Both the position numbers and the translations under genes were made by a program. Under the pieces are notes generated by a model. It searched no databases. It was not told the DNA's origin and was given only the letters and a program-made list of their open reading frames with translations. From SIG603 sp964370115 (GTDB taxonomy: Bacteria > Bacillota > Clostridia > Oscillospirales > Acutalibacteraceae), in contig CAYJIA010000001.1 in assembly GCA_964370115.1 (NCBI GenBank), positions 21,978 to 85,977 on the forward strand: a DNA stretch of 64,000 nt. Direction: 5' to 3'. Position 1 is the stretch's first letter, and each line of letters begins with the position of its first letter. Of this stretch, positions 24,664-33,079 are shown one piece after another.

Positions 24664-25878
24664 CTACCCCTCACTCTTTTCCATACTCTTATACTCATCA
24701 TACCTCAGTCTATGAGTATGAGATATTTTAAGTGAAACTGCGCCAGAACGATACCTTTGCATATACACACTTTGCACAAGTCCAATTCCAAAATACAAAC
24801 ACATCGCCGACGAGCCACCTGCGCTGTAAAACGGCAAGGTAACACCTACAACAGGTAAAAGCGCCAAAGTCATGCCTAAATTAAATATTGTCTGTGTCGC
24901 AATAAGTCCAAAGAATCCAAAACACATTACCCTGCCCATGTCGTCTCTCGCTTTTGATGCAAGGAATAAAATTCTTAACATTAGGAAAATTAAGCTTAAA
25001 ATAACTACTACGCAACCTACAAACCCAAGTTCTTCACCCACAACAGAAAAAATAAAGTCGCTGTGCTGAAAGGTAACAACATTAGTCTCAACTCTTGAAC
25101 CGTCAAAAAGCCCTGCTCCTGTAAGTCCACCACTGCCTATAGAAATTCTGCCTTGATACTGTTGGTACCCCTCGTTCATAATAACATTTGGGTCGTCAAG
25201 GTTATAAACCGCTGTAAACCTAAGAATTTGATACTCTTTAAGGCCAAACTGCCAAATAATTGGCAAGGCAATCAATATAATTGCGCCTAAAATTAGAAAA
25301 TATCTAAAACTTACACCTGCCGATATACTCATAAATATGAACATAAAGAAGAACACAAGGCCCGCTCCTGTATCGCCTTGCATAACGCATAATACAAAAG
25401 GAACTAGCGCATGGCACGATAGCCAAAAAATTTGTGATGGCTGGTTTAGCTTTCCTATCGTCTTTAAGTATTGTACATGCTTTGCATATGTTATAATAAA
25501 TGCAATTTTAACAAGCTCTGATGGTTGGAAAGTTCTACCTGCAATGGTAAGCCAAGCTGTAGCATCAACACCGCCTGCACCCGATACATTAGTACCGAAC
25601 ATCATTGTAAAAACCATAAGTCCCACAGAACCACCTGCTATAAGTTTCCAGTGGTTTCCAAGCTTCTCATAGTCGAAAAACGAAATAATAATAGCAACGC
25701 CTATTCCCATTATGATAGCTATAAGTTGAGTTTGGTAATAGTCGGTGACTGTTGCCCTCGACACGCTGTATAAAAGCAGCAAGCTAAAGCCAGATATAAA
25801 TAAAATTATTATCCACAATAGCTTGTCCATATCTTTTAAATACTGCCCTATCGTGTATAAAATACCATTTCTCTTCAT
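24664..25878 (-). CDS. rodA: RodA/FtsW-family peptidoglycan glycosyltransferase
   Basis: SEDS-family polytopic membrane protein (404 residues, about 10 transmembrane segments) that polymerises lipid II glycan strands with a class B PBP. Visible family motifs: TFQPSELVKIAFI, MQGDTGAGLVFF with the catalytic-region Asp, HSDFIFSVVGEELGFVG and GVTLPFYSAGGSS. The GRISIGSGGLTGAG and SRVETNVVTFQHSDF segments favour RodA over FtsW/SpoVE. Only a weak AAAGA-type ribosome site precedes the ATG. It stands alone, away from mreBCD or the division cluster. Confidence 0.9.
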   Translation of the reverse strand: MKRNGILYTIGQYLKDMDKLLWIIILFISGFSLLLLYSVSRATVTDYYQTQLIAIIMGIGVAIIISFFDYEKLGNHWKLIAGGSVGLMVFTMMFGTNVSGAGGVDATAWLTIAGRTFQPSELVKIAFIITYAKHVQYLKTIGKLNQPSQIFWLSCHALVPFVLCVMQGDTGAGLVFFFMFIFMSISAGVSFRYFLILGAIILIALPIIWQFGLKEYQILRFTAVYNLDDPNVIMNEGYQQYQGRISIGSGGLTGAGLFDGSRVETNVVTFQHSDFIFSVVGEELGFVGCVVVILSLIFLMLRILFLASKARDDMGRVMCFGFFGLIATQTIFNLGMTLALLPVVGVTLPFYSAGGSSAMCLYFGIGLVQSVYMQRYRSGAVSLKISHTHRLRYDEYKSMEKSEG

Positions 25879-25984
25879 TCTTTAAATATTCACTCCGATT
25901 TCAAAATTATTAGTTAACCGTAAGAAGTAGTATACCATTAAAAAAATTTTTTTTCAACAAATTTAAACTTTATTTCTGAAAAGC

Positions 25985-26013
25985 TTTACTATTAATTCAT
26001 AATATTATATAAT
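25985..26013 (+). promoter_or_regulatory. Promoter of the fhs operon
   Basis: TTTACT (25985-25990), 17-base spacer, TATAAT (26008-26013). The fhs ATG at 26053 follows an AGGAGG. No riboswitch-like structure is evident between. Confidence 0.75.
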
Positions 26014-26052
26014 TTAAGATAATTAAACTTTATGCTTTAGGAGGCACATACT

Positions 26053-27726
26053 ATGTATTCTGATATTGAAATAGCTCAAAAGGCTACACTTATTCCAATT
26101 TCTCAAATCGCAAACAATTTGGGGGTTTTAGAGGACGAACTAGAACCGTATGGAAGATTTAAGGCTAAAATTAATGACAAACTTTTTGAAAGATTAAAAG
26201 ATAAGCCCGATGGCAAACTTATCTTGGTTACGGCTATTAACCCAACTCCTGCGGGAGAGGGTAAAACCACTACTTCGGTAGGACTTGGACAGGCTATGAA
26301 AAAAATCGGCAAAGATGCTATTATTGCGCTGAGAGAACCATCTTTAGGTCCTGTTTTTGGTGTAAAAGGCGGTGCCGCAGGAGGCGGATACGCTCAAGTT
26401 TTACCTATGGAAGACATCAATCTGCATTTCACAGGCGACATGCACGCCATAGGTGCAGCAAACAATCTTTGCTGTGCAATGCTTGATAATCATATGCAAC
26501 AAGGAAATGTACTGGGCATAGACCAAAGACGTATTTTAATAAAACGCTGTGTCGACATGAACGACCGCGCACTTAGAAATGTTATTGTAGGCCTTGGTGG
26601 AAAAATCAATGGCGTTCCAAGAGAAGATGGATTTATCATAACTGTTGCAAGCGAAGTAATGGCGATTTTATGCCTAGCACTAGATGTAAGCGACCTAAAA
26701 ACAAGACTTGGAAACATGCTTATAGCCTATACTTATGACAATAAACCTGTTTATGCAAAAGACATTAAGGCAGACGGTGCTATGACGGCTCTTTTAAAAG
26801 ATGCCATTAGTCCTAACCTAGTTCAAACTTTAGAGGGCACTCCAGCCGTGCTTCACGGTGGACCTTTTGCAAATATTGCCCATGGATGTAACTCTGTAAG
26901 AGCGACAAAGCTTTCTTTAAAACTTGCTGATTACTGCATTACAGAAGCTGGATTTGGTTCTGACTTAGGCGCTGAAAAATTCCTTGATATAAAATGTCAA
27001 GCCGCAGGACTTAAGCCGTCTTGTATCGTAATTGTCGCAACAGTAAGAGCCTTAAAGTACAATGGCGGTGTTGCAAAAACCGATTTGGTAGCGGAAAATG
27101 TATCAGCACTTGAAAACGGAATAGTAAACCTTAAAGCCCATATAGAAAACATGAAAAAATATGGTATGCCAGTTGTGGTTGCCATAAATAAATTCCACAC
27201 CGACACAGATGCGGAAATTGAAATTATAGATAAATGCTGTAAAGAAATGGGCGTCGACTATGCCCTATCCGAAGTTTTCGGAAAAGGCGGAGACGGCGGT
27301 ATTGAACTTGCAAAGGTTGTGTGCAAGGCTGTAGACAGTGCAAACACTGACAACTTTACACCCATTTACTCACTTGATAAAACTATTGAAGAAAAGCTTA
27401 TGAGCATTGCAAAGGAGATTTACGGTGCAAATGACGTTATCTTTACAGCACAGGCGAAAAAATCTCTTGCCGACATAAAAGCACTAGATGGTGACAAGCT
27501 TGCCGTTTGCATTGCAAAAACTCAATATTCACTTTCTGATAATCCTGCCCTTTTGGGACGACCAAAAGATTTTGCCATTACAATAAGAGACTTAAAACTT
27601 TCAAATGGCGCAGGCTTTGTAGTATGCTACGCAGGTGATGTAATGACTATGCCAGGGCTACCTAAAGTTCCTGCGGCTGAAAGGATTTACGTAGACGAGG
27701 AAAACGTAATACACGGGTTATTTTAA
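26053..27726 (+). CDS. fhs: Formate-tetrahydrofolate ligase
   Basis: Catalyses ATP-dependent formation of 10-formyltetrahydrofolate from formate, the entry of formate into one-carbon metabolism and a Wood-Ljungdahl methyl-branch enzyme; also common in non-acetogenic Clostridia. 557 residues, full length. The P-loop TPAGEGKTTTSVGLGQA is at about 68-84, followed by REPSLGPVFGVKGGAAGGGY and later TVRALKYNGGV and the C-terminal MTMPGLPKVPAAERI. No other Wood-Ljungdahl genes are in the window. The next gene starts 2 bases after its stop. Confidence 0.97.
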   Translation: MYSDIEIAQKATLIPISQIANNLGVLEDELEPYGRFKAKINDKLFERLKDKPDGKLILVTAINPTPAGEGKTTTSVGLGQAMKKIGKDAIIALREPSLGPVFGVKGGAAGGGYAQVLPMEDINLHFTGDMHAIGAANNLCCAMLDNHMQQGNVLGIDQRRILIKRCVDMNDRALRNVIVGLGGKINGVPREDGFIITVASEVMAILCLALDVSDLKTRLGNMLIAYTYDNKPVYAKDIKADGAMTALLKDAISPNLVQTLEGTPAVLHGGPFANIAHGCNSVRATKLSLKLADYCITEAGFGSDLGAEKFLDIKCQAAGLKPSCIVIVATVRALKYNGGVAKTDLVAENVSALENGIVNLKAHIENMKKYGMPVVVAINKFHTDTDAEIEIIDKCCKEMGVDYALSEVFGKGGDGGIELAKVVCKAVDSANTDNFTPIYSLDKTIEEKLMSIAKEIYGANDVIFTAQAKKSLADIKALDGDKLAVCIAKTQYSLSDNPALLGRPKDFAITIRDLKLSNGAGFVVCYAGDVMTMPGLPKVPAAERIYVDEENVIHGLF

Positions 27727-27728
27727 TT

Positions 27729-28163
27729 ATGGAAAAGTTTACTACTGAAAGTGTTTTTGGCACAGAACAAGTTGCAGCGCAGTTTGCTAAAACATTAAAA
27801 AAGGGCGATGTTGTTGCCTTTTTTGGTTCTATGGGTATGGGAAAAACTGCGTTTACAAGAGGACTAATAGAGGGACTTGGCGGTAAAAACATGGTTTCAA
27901 GCCCTACATTTGCGCTTGTAAACGAGTATGAATTAGAAAATTTCACCGTCTATCACTTTGATATGTATAGAGTGACAAGCCAGGACGATTTATACTCTAC
28001 AGGATTTTTTGACTACCTTGATACCGATGCTATTTTAATAATTGAATGGAGCGAAAACATTATCGACTCTCTTCCAAAAAATATTATACAAGTAAATATA
28101 ATTCAAGGAAGCAAGGAAACAACAAGGATTATAGAGATAGTTAGAGGTGATGAAACATATTAG
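27729..28163 (+). CDS. tsaE: tRNA t6A synthesis ATPase TsaE
   Basis: TsaE is the ATPase partner of TsaB/TsaD in making N6-threonylcarbamoyladenosine at A37 of ANN-decoding tRNAs. 144 residues with the Walker A loop GSMGMGKTAFTRGL (about 31-44), SSPTFALVNEYE, and IIEWSENI near the C-terminal Walker-B-like region. Starts 2 bases after fhs and its stop overlaps the presumed start of tsaB. Confidence 0.94.
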   Translation: MEKFTTESVFGTEQVAAQFAKTLKKGDVVAFFGSMGMGKTAFTRGLIEGLGGKNMVSSPTFALVNEYELENFTVYHFDMYRVTSQDDLYSTGFFDYLDTDAILIIEWSENIIDSLPKNIIQVNIIQGSKETTRIIEIVRGDETY

Positions 28164-28864
28164 TTTTAAGTATTGATTCTTCCACAAAATCGGGCAGTGC
28201 CTGTGTAATTTTAGACGGCGAGGTCTTGGCTGAAATGTTTTTAAACAACGGTCTTACTCACAGCCAAACGCTTTTGCCTATGATAGAAAGCCTGCTTACT
28301 TTAACAGGATGTAAAGCAGACGACTTCTCACTTATTACCACAACCGTAGGCCCTGGCTCCTTTACAGGAGTGCGAATTGGAATATCTACCGTTAAGGGCT
28401 TATGCTTTGCAAAGGATACCGACTGTATCGGCGTGTCAAGTCTCAAGGCTTTAGCCTATAACTACTATAATTTTAGTGAAGATATAATAATAAGTGCAGT
28501 AATTGACGCGCGAAATGAACAAGTTTATAATGCGTTATTTAGTGTAAATGGCGGTAAAGTCACAAGGCTTTGTAAAGACAGAGTCATTAAGATAAGCGAT
28601 TTGATAATAGAATGTGAAACTTTTGATAAAAAAGTGGTATTTGTGGGTGACTGTTCCAACACTTGTTCCCAAAAAAGTGAAAATACAAACATCACATTCG
28701 CTACAAGCAAGTTAAATACTTTACAAGCATCAAGCGTTTACTATGCGGCACTTGAAACCCCAGAAAAAGCCATAAGTGCAAAGGCTTTACAACCTAAGTA
28801 TTTACAACTGCCACAGGCACAACGTGAACTTAATAAAAGAAAAGAAATGGAGCAAAAAACATGA
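28157..28864 (+). CDS. tsaB: tRNA t6A synthesis protein TsaB, non-standard start
   Basis: TsaB is the inactive-paralogue partner of TsaD in the t6A complex. Recognised by IDSSTKSGSA near the N-terminus and VGPGSFTGVRIGISTVKGL. The first in-frame ATG/GTG/TTG is the TTG at 28226, which would delete the essential first strand with SIDSST. Going upstream, the frame is open back to a TGA at 28151. Homology needs a start near 28157, where the codon is ATA, and GAGGTGAT (28144-28151) lies at ideal spacing from it. Alternatively the ATG at 28150 is the start and the C at 28156 is a one-base insertion. With the ATA start it is 235 residues, normal for TsaB. The stop overlaps rpiB as ATGA. Confidence 0.85.
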   Translation: MLVLSIDSSTKSGSACVILDGEVLAEMFLNNGLTHSQTLLPMIESLLTLTGCKADDFSLITTTVGPGSFTGVRIGISTVKGLCFAKDTDCIGVSSLKALAYNYYNFSEDIIISAVIDARNEQVYNALFSVNGGKVTRLCKDRVIKISDLIIECETFDKKVVFVGDCSNTCSQKSENTNITFATSKLNTLQASSVYYAALETPEKAISAKALQPKYLQLPQAQRELNKRKEMEQKT

Positions 28865-29298
28865 AACTAGCAATAGGTTGCGACCACGGCGGATACGAGT
28901 TAAAATCCCATGTGGTAAATTATTTGAAAGAACAAAATTATGAATTTAAGGATTTTGGTTGCTTTGATGGCGAGGCAGTAGACTACCCGCATGTAGCAGT
29001 AGATGTTGCAAAGACTGTCACTGAAAACGACGACTTTTACGGCATACTCATCTGCTCAACTGGCATAGGAATTTCTATTGCCGCAAATAAAATTAAAGGT
29101 GCTAGAGCCGCTCTTTGTGGCGACACTTATTCTGCAAAAATGACAAGACTTCATAACAACGCAAACATTTTATGCCTTGGCGGCCATATGGTGACAAAAG
29201 AAACTGCCATAAGAATAATAGATACATTTATAAACACAGAATTTGAGGGCGGCAGACACGAGAGACGTGTTGGCTTAATTTCAAAAATAGAAGAGTAA
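28861..29298 (+). CDS. rpiB: Ribose-5-phosphate isomerase B
   Basis: Interconverts ribose 5-phosphate and ribulose 5-phosphate in the pentose phosphate pathway. 145 residues, typical for RpiB. Family motifs: GCDHGGYELK at the N-terminus, DFGCFDGEAVDYPHVA, the CSTGIGISIAANKIKGARAA anion-binding loop, the catalytic-region RLHNNANILCLGG and the final GRHERRVG. It overlaps tsaB by 4 bases and is followed by upp. Confidence 0.95.
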   Translation: MKLAIGCDHGGYELKSHVVNYLKEQNYEFKDFGCFDGEAVDYPHVAVDVAKTVTENDDFYGILICSTGIGISIAANKIKGARAALCGDTYSAKMTRLHNNANILCLGGHMVTKETAIRIIDTFINTEFEGGRHERRVGLISKIEE

Positions 29299-29313
29299 TC
29301 GGAGGAAATGAAA

Positions 29314-29946
29314 ATGAACAAAAACATATTTGTAATGGATCACCCATTAATTCAACACAAGCTAACCTTTTTAAGGGACAAAAACACTGGAACAAAGCAC
29401 TTTAGAGAGCTTGTAAACGAAATCGCTACCCTGCTTTGCTATGAAGCAACAAGAGACATGCCACTAGAAGACATAGAAATCGAAACCCCAATGACAAAAA
29501 CTGTAACAAAAGTAATAGCAGGTAGAAAAGCTGCAATAGTTCCAATTTTAAGGGCTGGACTTGGTATGGTAGACGGAATGTTAAACCTTGTTCCATCTGC
29601 AAAAGTAGGTCACATAGGACTTTATAGAGATCATAACACACTTCAACCTGTAGAATATTACAACAAACTACCTCTTGATATACACGAAAGAGACGTATAT
29701 GTCCTAGATCCAATGCTCGCAACTGGCGGTTCTGCTGTAGATGCGATTGAAATGGTAAAAAAACACCAACCAAAGAGCATTAAATTCTTATGCATTATAG
29801 CGGCTCCTGAGGGTCTAGAAACCTTATCAAACGCACATCCTGACATATCAATCTACTGCGCATCGGTAGACGAAAAACTAAATGAAATAGGCTATATCAT
29901 GCCAGGACTAGGCGATGCTGGAGACAGAATTTTTGGAACGAAATAG
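29314..29946 (+). CDS. upp: Uracil phosphoribosyltransferase
   Basis: Salvages uracil to UMP with PRPP. 210 residues from the ATG at 29314; the ATG at 29308 is only 2 bases from GGAGG, while 29314 has 8-base spacing. Family motifs: HKLTFLRDKNTGTKHFRELV, PILRAGLGMVDGML, the PRPP loop DPMLATGGSAVDAI and IMPGLGDAGDRIFGTK at the C-terminus. Last gene of the fhs operon. rpiB-upp adjacency is usual in Bacillota. Confidence 0.97.
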   Translation: MNKNIFVMDHPLIQHKLTFLRDKNTGTKHFRELVNEIATLLCYEATRDMPLEDIEIETPMTKTVTKVIAGRKAAIVPILRAGLGMVDGMLNLVPSAKVGHIGLYRDHNTLQPVEYYNKLPLDIHERDVYVLDPMLATGGSAVDAIEMVKKHQPKSIKFLCIIAAPEGLETLSNAHPDISIYCASVDEKLNEIGYIMPGLGDAGDRIFGTK

Positions 29947-29971
29947 TTTTTTTAGTTGAGAGTTGAAAGTG

Positions 29972-30136
29972 AAAGCTTTACTCAATTTTTCTCGAAAAAT
30001 TGCGGTTTCAAAAGGCAGCGCCTTTGGCGTTTTCCGCAGAAAACGAAATCCAATACTTAGAAACGCATTTTTGAAAGTGAATTTTGCACAAAGTGCAAAA
30101 GAGAAAACTTTTTGCACGAAAAAAAGTTTTTTTACA
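29972..30136 (+). repeat. Dispersed hairpin element, copy A
   Basis: One of three copies in the window (others at 30856-30939, inverted, and 38614-38790). It starts AAAGCTTTACTC and then runs through four stem-loops: CAATTTTTC/GAAAAATTG, AAAGGC-AGC-GCCTTT, CGTTTTC-CGCA-GAAAACG and TTTTGCAC-AAA-GTGCAAAA. Between copies the stems are kept while loops and paired positions change together. The element lies directly downstream of upp. Confidence 0.85.
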
Positions 30137-30183
30137 GTTCACTAAAAAAATACAGAAAGTCAGTATACGACTGGCAATAAATA

Positions 30184-30229
30184 AACAAACTGGCACTATC
30201 AATTTTTTTGATAGTGCCAGTTTGTTTTT
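30184..30229. terminator. Bidirectional terminator between upp and the GNAT gene
   Basis: Perfect stem AACAAACTGGCACTATCAA / TTGATAGTGCCAGTTTGTT with a T-rich loop, followed by TTTT. It sits between convergent genes. Confidence 0.92.
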
Positions 30230-30242
30230 ATGTGGATTATGC

Positions 30243-30707
30243 TCATAATGTGTAATAAACCATATCATTATGAGTATCTACAAATCCGAATTTTTCATAT
30301 ATGGGTCTACCCATGTCAGTAGCGTTTAACAATAACTTTGTGCAACCATGTTTTTTTGATTCTTCAACAGCAAGAATGAAAAGTTTTGAGGCAATTCCTT
30401 GCTTTCGATATTTTGGATATGTAAACATATTTCCAATATATGCTACTTTTCCGTTAGGACACTTTTTATTTGGCGGTAAAATATAAAAAGAAATTCCACT
30501 TGTTGCCACGATTTCTCTATTTTCAATCGCTAACCATGAGCTGAAATTTCCGTTAGCCAAAGAGTCATACATAAATTGTATATTCGCTTTATACATTAAT
30601 TCTTTTTCGATTTCAGTATTGATATTATTTGCCTCTGACAAAAAATCTACACGAATTTTAGCAAGTGATTCTGCATCATAAATAGTTGCTTTTTTATATT
30701 CTATCAT
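30243..30707 (-). CDS. GNAT-family N-acetyltransferase
   Basis: 154-residue acyl-CoA transferase of the GNAT superfamily. The acetyl-CoA binding segment is FTYPKYRKQGIASKLFILAVEESKKHG (core RKQGIASKL, the R/Q-x-x-G-x-G/A pattern), preceded by GKVAYIGNMF. Earlier in-frame codons lie inside a repeat; the ATG at 30707 follows a GGAAAGGA site and is chosen. The substrate cannot be predicted. A lone gene between two repeat elements. Confidence 0.85.
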   Translation of the reverse strand: MIEYKKATIYDAESLAKIRVDFLSEANNINTEIEKELMYKANIQFMYDSLANGNFSSWLAIENREIVATSGISFYILPPNKKCPNGKVAYIGNMFTYPKYRKQGIASKLFILAVEESKKHGCTKLLLNATDMGRPIYEKFGFVDTHNDMVYYTL

Positions 30708-30778
30708 AATTAAATCCTTTCCATTATATAATAATCTTTGGCAAATTATAACACAGAGAAAATAATATTTCAAATCAA

Positions 30779-30829
30779 GGAAACCCCCGACGAGGGTTTC
30801 CCTCTTTAAATGTCCACTGGACATTTAAA
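30779..30829. repeat. Two adjacent intergenic palindromes
   Basis: GGAAACCC(30779-30786)/GGGTTTCC(30794-30801), then TTTAAATGTCCA C TGGACATTTAAA (30805-30829), a near-perfect palindrome centred on one base. They lie between the GNAT gene and inverted element copy B. No T-run follows on either side, so they read as repeats rather than terminators. Confidence 0.7.
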
Positions 30830-30855
30830 TTCACCCTTCCTGCGTTTATAAAGGT

Positions 30856-30939
30856 ATTGGATTTCGCTTTTTGCGAAAAGCGACAAAGGCTCTGCCTTTT
30901 GAAACCGCAATTTTTCGAGAAAAATTGAGTAAAGCTTTT
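30856..30939 (-). repeat. Dispersed hairpin element, copy B (short, inverted)
   Basis: Minus-strand copy of the element at 29972 and 38614, holding only the first three stem-loops: CAATTTTTC/GAAAAATTG, AAAGGC-AGA-GCCTTT and TCGCTTTT/AAAAGCGA. It lies just downstream of aroE at the end of the aromatic operon. Confidence 0.85.
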
Positions 30940-30950
30940 AATGCTTTTAC

Positions 30951-31781
30951 TTACAAAAATTCTAAAATTTTTGCCATTTCTTCTACATCAAGCTTTTTGT
31001 CTGTCATATATGAAAGTGCGTAAATCGCTTGGTAGATTAACATTCCTATGCCACCTACTGTGTTTAGTTCTTGTTCTTTTGCCTTTTTTAATAGGCTTGT
31101 CTCTTTTGGAAAGTATATTAAATCGCATACTGTTGCAGTTTTTGGCAAGGCCTCCACAAAGCTTAAATCCTCATAATCGGCACTTACCCCACCCATACCT
31201 AAAGATGTGCCGTTTATTAGTATGTCCGTGTCTTTCATCTGCTCTTTTAATGTGTCGACAGCAAAATCAAAAGACTGCATTTTACCTGAAAATCTTTTAC
31301 ACAAATTTTCCGCCTTATCAAGGCTTCGGTTTAAAACCTTTACAGTTTTTGCGCCTTCTTTTACCATTTTAAGTGCAACGGCAGAAGATGCGCCACCCGC
31401 ACCCAAAATCGTGACCGTCTTATCTTTGGGGCTTACTCCTTTTTCTAAAAGCGACTGCAAAAATCCTATACCATCGGTATTGTATCCATAGATTTTATCA
31501 CCCTTAAAGCTTACTGTGTTTACAGCATTATAGAGTTTCGCCTCGTCGTCCATCACGTCGATATATGGCAGTATGTCCACCTTATGCGGCATAGTGGCAT
31601 TAAAGCCTACATAGCCCAAATTTTTAGCCTTTTCAATCCAGCTTTTTATGTCCCCTGCCACCACTCTTTGATAGTCATAGTAATAGTCTATACCAAGATG
31701 ATTTATCATTGTATTTTGTATAAGTGGAGATTTCGAGTGTTCTATAGGGTCGCCTATTACACAGAGTTTTTTAGTTCCCAT
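30951..31781 (-). CDS. aroE: Shikimate dehydrogenase
   Basis: Reduces 3-dehydroshikimate to shikimate with NADPH. 276 residues. The substrate-binding SKSP (in GDPIEHSKSPLIQNTM), the catalytic-lysine motif NATMPHK and the Rossmann loop LGAGGASSAV are visible, with YNTDGIGFLQSL before it and NRSLDKAENL after. Its start overlaps aroQ by 11 bases. Last gene of the aromatic operon. Confidence 0.96.
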   Translation of the reverse strand: MGTKKLCVIGDPIEHSKSPLIQNTMINHLGIDYYYDYQRVVAGDIKSWIEKAKNLGYVGFNATMPHKVDILPYIDVMDDEAKLYNAVNTVSFKGDKIYGYNTDGIGFLQSLLEKGVSPKDKTVTILGAGGASSAVALKMVKEGAKTVKVLNRSLDKAENLCKRFSGKMQSFDFAVDTLKEQMKDTDILINGTSLGMGGVSADYEDLSFVEALPKTATVCDLIYFPKETSLLKKAKEQELNTVGGIGMLIYQAIYALSYMTDKKLDVEEMAKILEFL

Positions 31782-32214
31782 TTTCTGCCCTCTGATTTAT
31801 AAAGTAATCTATAGCCGCCTTGTATCCAAAAAGTCCAAGACCACAAATTTGACCCACACACGCTCCTACTGTCACCGATTTATGCCTAAATTCCTCGCGC
31901 TTATGCACATTAGATATATGCACCTCAATGCATGGCAAGTCGACAGCCTTTAAGGCATCTAAAATAGCATAGCTATAGTGAGTAAATGCCGCTGGGTTTA
32001 TCACTATTGCATCTGTGTTTCCAACTGTTTGGTGGATTTTATCGATAATCTCACCCTCGTGGTTTGACTGAAAACATTCAACTTCTATGTCTTTTTCTTT
32101 ACCGTAATTTACTAAATCTTCACATAAAGTAACATAGTTTTTTCCACCGTAAATATGCGGTTCTCTAAGTCCAAGCAAATTTAGATTAGGACCGTTAATA
32201 ACTAAAATTTTCAT
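31771..32214 (-). CDS. aroQ: 3-dehydroquinate dehydratase, type II
   Basis: Dehydrates 3-dehydroquinate to 3-dehydroshikimate. 147 residues with the type II signature INGPNLNLLGLREPHIYGG (the catalytic Tyr is in IYG), QSNHEGEIIDKIH and NPAAFTHYSYAILDAL, then VHISNVHKREEFRHKS. It starts 4 bases downstream of pheA and overlaps aroE. Confidence 0.97.
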   Translation of the reverse strand: MKILVINGPNLNLLGLREPHIYGGKNYVTLCEDLVNYGKEKDIEVECFQSNHEGEIIDKIHQTVGNTDAIVINPAAFTHYSYAILDALKAVDLPCIEVHISNVHKREEFRHKSVTVGACVGQICGLGLFGYKAAIDYFINQRAENGN

Positions 32215-32218
32215 ATGT

Positions 32219-33079
32219 CTACTCCCCTATTTTATATGCCTTGTATCTGCCAAGCAGTTTAAACTCTATTGCATTTGCTACAAGTTTTTCTATCGTTGCA
32301 TCTAAGTTTTCTTCCTGTGAGCTATTTCTAAAGTCCATGAAAAATCTATATTCCCATTCTCTACCCATAATAGGTCTTGACTCAATTTTTGTAAGGTTCA
32401 TTCCATTTTCTGCACATAATCCCATTATTTCATAAAGTGCCCCTGTCTTGTCAGGCAGTGTAAACACTGTGCTTATCTTGCTTGCATTTTTTCTTACTTC
32501 CATTTTAGGTGAGATTATCACGAACCTTGTATAATTGCTTTTTGACATATTAATATCACTTTTTAATATCTCTAACCCATACAAGTTCCCCGCACGTCTC
32601 GAGCCTATTGCTGCTATTTCAAGGCTTTCCTGCTTTGAAACATCTTCACAGGCAATTGCCGTGTTTAGACAAGCGGTTTTCTTCACGTCTGGGTAGTCTT
32701 TTAAAAAATCTGCACACTGTAAAATACCTTGCTCATGAGAAAAAATCTCTTTTATCCCTTCAAGCTTTGTGCCTTTTTTCGCCATTAAACAGTGGTCAAC
32801 TTTTACCACTTGCTCCCCAACTATAAAATGTCCATATTTTAAAAGCAGGTCATACACCTGAACTATTGAGCCTGTCGAGTTGTTCTCGATTGGCAAAACA
32901 CCATAGTCGGCCTCGCCTTTTTCAAGGGCTACAAACACGTCTTCCCAAGTTTTTTTGCCCTCTCTTTTTACGTCTTCACCAAAAAACAGCGCTGTCGCCT
33001 CTTCTGTATAAGCTCCTGCTATGCCTTGATATACCACTTTAGGCGACTGTATCGCTTCTCTTAAATCTAGTTTTGACAT
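32219..33079 (-). CDS. pheA: Prephenate dehydratase with ACT domain
   Basis: Converts prephenate to phenylpyruvate, the committed step to phenylalanine. 286 residues: the dehydratase domain (about 14-190) with YQGIAGAYTEEA at the start, PIENNSTGSIVQVYDLL and the NYTRFVIISP end, followed by a C-terminal ACT domain (about 205-285) with the phenylalanine-binding ESRP motif (ESRPIMGREWEYRFFMDF). No chorismate mutase domain is fused. The ACT domain implies feedback inhibition by Phe. It overlaps the end of aroA by 13 bases. Confidence 0.96.
   Translation of the reverse strand: MSKLDLREAIQSPKVVYQGIAGAYTEEATALFFGEDVKREGKKTWEDVFVALEKGEADYGVLPIENNSTGSIVQVYDLLLKYGHFIVGEQVVKVDHCLMAKKGTKLEGIKEIFSHEQGILQCADFLKDYPDVKKTACLNTAIACEDVSKQESLEIAAIGSRRAGNLYGLEILKSDINMSKSNYTRFVIISPKMEVRKNASKISTVFTLPDKTGALYEIMGLCAENGMNLTKIESRPIMGREWEYRFFMDFRNSSQEENLDATIEKLVANAIEFKLLGRYKAYKIGE

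Noticed and set aside
25879..26052. Riboswitch (for example tetrahydrofolate type) upstream of fhs
   Set aside because: The transcript leader is about 35 bases, too short for a known class, and AT-rich without conserved-looking folds.
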